64,000 bases of DNA, from the NCBI GenBank assembly GCA_037349105.1, contig JAYJMM010000036.1, positions 6,050,001-6,114,000 of the forward strand, given 5' to 3'. The DNA comes from Limnomonas spitsbergensis (taxonomy: Eukaryota; Chlorophyta; Chlorophyceae; Chlamydomonadales). Under the pieces are notes generated by a model that was not told the origin of the DNA, made no database searches, and saw nothing but the letters and a program-made list of their open reading frames with translations. The number at the start of each line of letters is the position of its first letter. Position 1 is the stretch's first letter. A program made the translations under genes and the position numbers. Positions 59,891 through 64,000 of this stretch are shown here, piece after piece.

Positions 59891-61946
59891 TTCACGCTCA
59901 TGACGGTCTCAGACCTGCTCACCAGCCATTCATAGCTTCGTAAACAGTCTCTTTAAAGCCACGGACACGACTGCTCTTGATCACTCTTTCTCCAAGACGA
60001 CGGCAGAATCGGCGACCGAGCCAAGGTGCGGCGAGACACACCGCTTTCACGGAACCCTCTTAAGGACAAGGCCTCCGGGGAGATGACCCTGCAACACGCC
60101 TTGCGTCGTTTAAAAGCAAACGGCTGGCCATATATAGGAGGGCGATTTCAGGAGACCTCTCCCCTCGGCCAAACGACCTGCTCCAACACGCGTCGTTGTT
60201 ATTTCGTCCGGGTGGAACGCTTGTCCTTGGCTGAGGCCGGCGTCCGGAACCACGCCAAAAGCTCAATGGCACCCACTTGAGGGTGTTCGACAGCCGCAAC
60301 CCATAGGAGCTCGCCGTTCACCGACAGCGTTGGCCCACTTTTCCGGGGGCGCGTCAATTAGGCCACCGGGCCCAACCGACTGATCGCCCAAGTCGACCGC
60401 ACCGACCAAGCTCCTCGTCACCACCCTTCGTGGATGGCGCTTCCCGCCATCGATTTGCTGTATGCGAGACTTGAAGGGCCTCGCACCTACGGTCTTGTGA
60501 GGTTTCTCCTCGTTGTTCCGCTTGGGTAGTTCATGCTTCTTGCCATGCCTATAGGTTGGCTTGTTTCAAGACGCGACTCGAAGAATCGGCGAGCCCATTT
60601 CCGGCAAAGCCTACTGAAATTGGGGCTTGACATGATTGTGCCCCTGGTACACGCCGGGGTTATTTTACATGCTCGTGCAAAGTCCCGGTTCATGTCTTTC
60701 CTTCAAATAACTGATTGCGACTCACATAGCAACTCGGAGATGAACGTTGACCATTAAGTCTATAGTCAAAGTCGTGGACTACTCGTGGTTGTGCCATATC
60801 ATGTTCTTTAGAGTCGAGTTTTGACGCATGTCTTTCAAAGATTTATATTGTATGTGATCGCTTCTCAACTTCTCATTTTTTGATCACATGCATTTGGATC
60901 TCGGTTGTAGTCGAAGAAGGGCCGGTCGAAGACTCGAAAACATCTGCTATAGACAAGTATCTTACGTTTTTCTGGTATCAACCTCAATCACACGGACTAT
61001 GCAGCATGTGGAGACGCAAAAAGGACACCTGCCACATTGCCGTTTCTACGCCTCCGTCGGTAACTGACAATAAACCTTTGCCGTCGTGCTCATCATAATC
61101 TTGGGGCTGACTAAACTACGGGTAGATAAAATCGTCCCACACTATCGGCCTTTCTAAGAACCTCTGCTTGGCCAGGGCCGGCTACAAAGAGAACCTCGCA
61201 TGTCAAAAACGGTTACTTGGCAGACCCTCGGTGCTTCCCTTGTGCACGGTAAATTCGCACTTTGACATGTCCCCAACATGCATACTGAATATGTTACTAG
61301 TTAAATATTTTGGGGGTGAGCGGGTACATGCGCGATAGAATAACAATTAGCAAAAAGTGTGTGCGGCCGGTCAGTAACAGGCCCAACCAACTATTTTGTC
61401 AGTGCGCGGGGTATTTTCTGTACCTACCATCAAAAACTGATTAAGACTGATTTATGCCACATCCATTCACATATTGCTGACCGTGTACTTTTCTTTCAAG
61501 CATCAAACTAGGTTTTTAAACGAGTCGACAATACGTAGTGGTTGCAAGAGTTGCGCAAAGTAAATTTTACGACTCACAGAAAGTGTTGTTAAATTGCTTG
61601 TTACGAACTTGCTTCGCAACATAACAAGCAACTTGTTTTATAACATACACGTGCACAAAGTAGAGTACTTTTTGCTTGCGCAACAAATTTGATATATTTG
61701 TCATCCAAAGGGGTGCGCGGACTCTATTCGATTTCACGGTACAACTATGGTTGAGTCTGTGCGGACAAGTCGCGATGTACATATCAAGCTCCTAGCACGA
61801 GAGGTTGATAGGCTCCCTCTTAAATATATGAGTGCATGTAAGATTCTTGCGCTCTACCATCCCACCCTACCTCACTGGGCACACTTGGAGGTTTGCATGC
61901 TCCTTGTGCATCCTATTCACCGCTAAAATGTTTAGGTGCGTGCGTG

Positions 61947-62025
61947 TAAGAGTCTTGCGCTCTGCCAACTGAGCTAACCGGGCAGTCTTCGCTCAATGAG
62001 GGGCTCGAACCCTCGACCACAAGAT
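61947..62025 (-). tRNA. trnK-CUU: Permuted tRNA-Lys(CUU), unit 23 (acceptor-stem change)
   Basis: The 3' acceptor strand reads ATTGAGC instead of ATTGGGC, so C3 faces A70. Otherwise consensus. Unit 24 (63702 onward) leaves the window before its tRNA. Confidence 0.7.
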
Positions 62026-64000
62026 TTCACGCTCATGACGGTCTCAAACCTGCTCACCAGCCAATCATAGCATCGTAAACAGTCTCTTTAAAGCCACGGA
62101 CACGACTGCTCTTGATCACTCTTTCTCCAAGACGACGGCAGAATCGGCGACCGAGCCAAGGTGCGGCGAGACACACCGCTTTCACGGAACCCTCTTAAGG
62201 ACAAGGCCTCCGGGGAGATGACCCTGCAACACGCCTTGCGTCGTTTAAAAGCAAACGGCTGGCCATATATACGAGGGCGATTTCAGGAGATCTCTCCCCT
62301 CGGCCAAACGACCTGCTCCAACACGCGTCGTTGTTATTTCGTCCGGGTGGAACGCTTGTCCTTGGCTGAAGCCGGCGTCCGGAACCACGCCAAAAGCTTA
62401 ATGGCACCCACTTGAGGGTGTTCGACAGCCGCAACCCATAGGAGCTCGCCGTTCACCGACAGCGTTGGCCCACTTTTCCGGGGGCGCGTCAATTAGGCCA
62501 CCGGGCCCAACCGACCGATCGCCCAAGTCGACCGCACCGACCAAGCTCCTCGTCACCACCCTTCGTGGATGGCGCTTCCCGCCATCGATTTGCTGTATGC
62601 GAGACTTGAAGGGCCTCGCTCCTACGGTCTTGTGAGGTTTCTCCTCGTTGTTCCGCTTGGGTAGTTCATGCTTCTTGCCATGCCTATAGGTTGGCTTGTT
62701 TCAAGACGCGACTCGAAGAATCGGCGAGCCCATTTCCGGCAAAGCCTACTGAAATTGGGGCTTGACATGATTGTGCCCCTGGTACACGCCGGGGTTATTT
62801 TACATGCTCGTGCAAAGTCCCGGTTCATGTCTTTCCTTCAAATAACTGATTGCGACTCACATAGCAACTCGGAGATGAACGTTGACCATTAAGTCTATAG
62901 TCAAAGTCGTGGACTACTCGTGGTTGTGCCATATCATGTTCTTTAGAGTCGAGTTTTGACGCATGTCTTTCAAAGATTTATATTGTATGTGATCGCTTCT
63001 CAACTTCTCATTTTTTGATCACATGCATTTGGATCTCGGTTGTAGTCGAAGAAGGGCCGGTCGAAGACTCGAAAACATCTGCTATAGACAAGTATCTTAC
63101 GTTTTTCTGGTATCAACCTCAATCACACGGACTATGCAGCATGTGGAGACGCAAAAAGGACACCTGCCACATTGCCGTTTCTACGCCTCCGTCGGTAACT
63201 GACAATAAACCTTTGCCGTCGTGCTCATCATAATCTTGGGGCTGACTAAACTACGGGTAGATAAAATCGTCCCACACTATCGGCCTTTTTAAGAACCTCT
63301 GCCTGGCCAGGGCCGGCTACAAAGAGAACCTCGCATGTCAAAAACGGTTACTTGGCAGACCCTCGGTGCTTCCCTTGTGCACGGTAAATTCGCACTTTGA
63401 CATGTCCCCAACATGCATACTGAATATGTTACTAGTTAAATATTTTGGGGGTGAGCGGGTACATGCGCGATAGAATAACAATTAGCAAAAAGTGTGTGCG
63501 GCCGGTCAGTAACAGGCCCAACCAACTATTTTGTCAGTGCGCGGGGTATTTTCTGTACCTACCATCAAAAACTGATTAGGACTGATTTATGCCACATCCA
63601 TTCACATATTGCTGACCGTGTACTTTTCTTTCAAGCATCAAACTAGGTTTTTAAACGAGTCGACAATACGTAGTGGTTGCAAGAGTTGCGCAAAGTAAAT
63701 TTTACGACTCACAGAAAGTGTTGTTAAATTGCTTGTTACGAACTTGCTTCGCAACATAACAAGCAACTTGTTTTATAACATACACGTGCACAAAGTAGAG
63801 TACTTTTTGCTTGCGCAACAAATTTGATCTATTTGTCATCCAAAGGGGTGCGCGGACTCTATTCGATTTCACGGTACAACTATGGTTGAGTCTGTGCGGA
63901 CAAGTCGCGATGTACATATCAAGCTCCTAGCACGAGAGGTTGATAGGCTCCCTCTTAAATATATGAGTGCATGTAAGATTCTTGCGCTCTACCATCCCAC

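Larger units (their letters stand above)
14515..64000. repeat. Tandem array of a 2135-bp unit (23 full units plus a partial)
   Basis: Units follow head to tail from about 14515-14521 to the right edge. Using an arbitrary anchor, starts are 14532, 16667, 18802, 20936, 23071, 25206, 27341, 29476, 31611, 33746, 35881, 38016, 40151, 42286, 44421, 46486, 48552, 50619, 52685, 54751, 56886, 59432, 61567 and 63702. Length is 2135 in most; 2134 in unit 3 (one T lost from a T run); 2065-2067 in units 15-19; 2546 in unit 21. By eye, units differ at only a handful of bases. Open frames are at most about 84 codons, overlap on both strands and show no domain. Each unit has hairpins (unit 2: 10-bp stem 16694-16703/16722-16731; GCACAA/TTGTGC at 16753/16776; CCCCGG/CCGGGG at 17877/17889). 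The supported gene is a minus-strand permuted tRNA. The array continues past the window. Confidence 0.98.

Noticed and set aside
14532..63917. Recurring 60-84 codon open frames in every array unit
   Set aside because: They recur only because the DNA repeats. They overlap on opposite strands, show no domain or signal, and are interrupted by indels in some units.
14515..64000. CRISPR or prokaryotic plasmid array
   Set aside because: The repeat unit is 2.1 kb with no short repeat-spacer pattern, and the neighbouring genes are spliced eukaryotic genes.

Overview
The window is nuclear DNA of a green alga, most likely a chlorophyte. The evidence is: intron-rich genes with GT-AG and some GC-AG introns; a plastid ORANGE protein; a TGTAA-type polyadenylation signal behind one gene; and hAT and LINE debris. 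No species can be named from the sequence alone. It falls into two very different parts.

Part A (1-14514) is a normal gene-bearing region. Remnants of a non-LTR retrotransposon (about 1-850, 4772-6130 and a small piece at 13678-13712) share a 3' tail. A 989-bp non-autonomous hAT transposon (1019-2007) has a perfect 8-bp target duplication. Three genes can be spliced in frame by hand. The first is ORANGE (OR; minus strand, 4 exons, 319 aa), the plastid DnaJ-like regulator of phytoene synthase and carotenoid storage. The second is a DPY30-domain protein (minus strand, 3 exons, 107 aa). The third is cytosolic aspartyl-tRNA synthetase (plus strand, 13 exons, 546 aa). DPY30 and AspRS diverge from a short shared promoter region. 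The AspRS gene holds three separate degenerate copies of its own exon edges inside neighbouring introns, and two GC-AG introns.

Part B (about 14515-64000, running off the right edge) is a head-to-tail array of a 2135-bp unit: 23 full units and the start of a 24th. Five consecutive units (15-19) carry the same 68-bp deletion, and unit 21 has an internal 411-bp duplication. The units encode no credible protein. Each full unit carries, on the minus strand, what reads as a circularly permuted tRNA-Lys(CUU) gene. The 3' half (36 nt, with T arm and B box) comes first, then a 6-nt spacer (AAGACT), then the 5' half (37 nt, with D arm and A box). Joined in normal order the halves give a perfect 73-nt cloverleaf, with the breakpoint in the anticodon loop at the canonical 37/38 site. 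Flanking GCGTG and CACGC can pair to extend the anticodon stem, and a TTTT Pol III stop lies 18 nt beyond. Fifteen of the 23 copies keep the consensus; eight carry one of four changes. A second, decayed 5'-half-like tRNA fragment lies in every unit.

The main discovery candidate is therefore a large tandem array of permuted tRNA-Lys genes, which a standard linear tRNA scan would probably miss. AspRS and the tRNA array both serve translation, but nothing in the sequence links them functionally.
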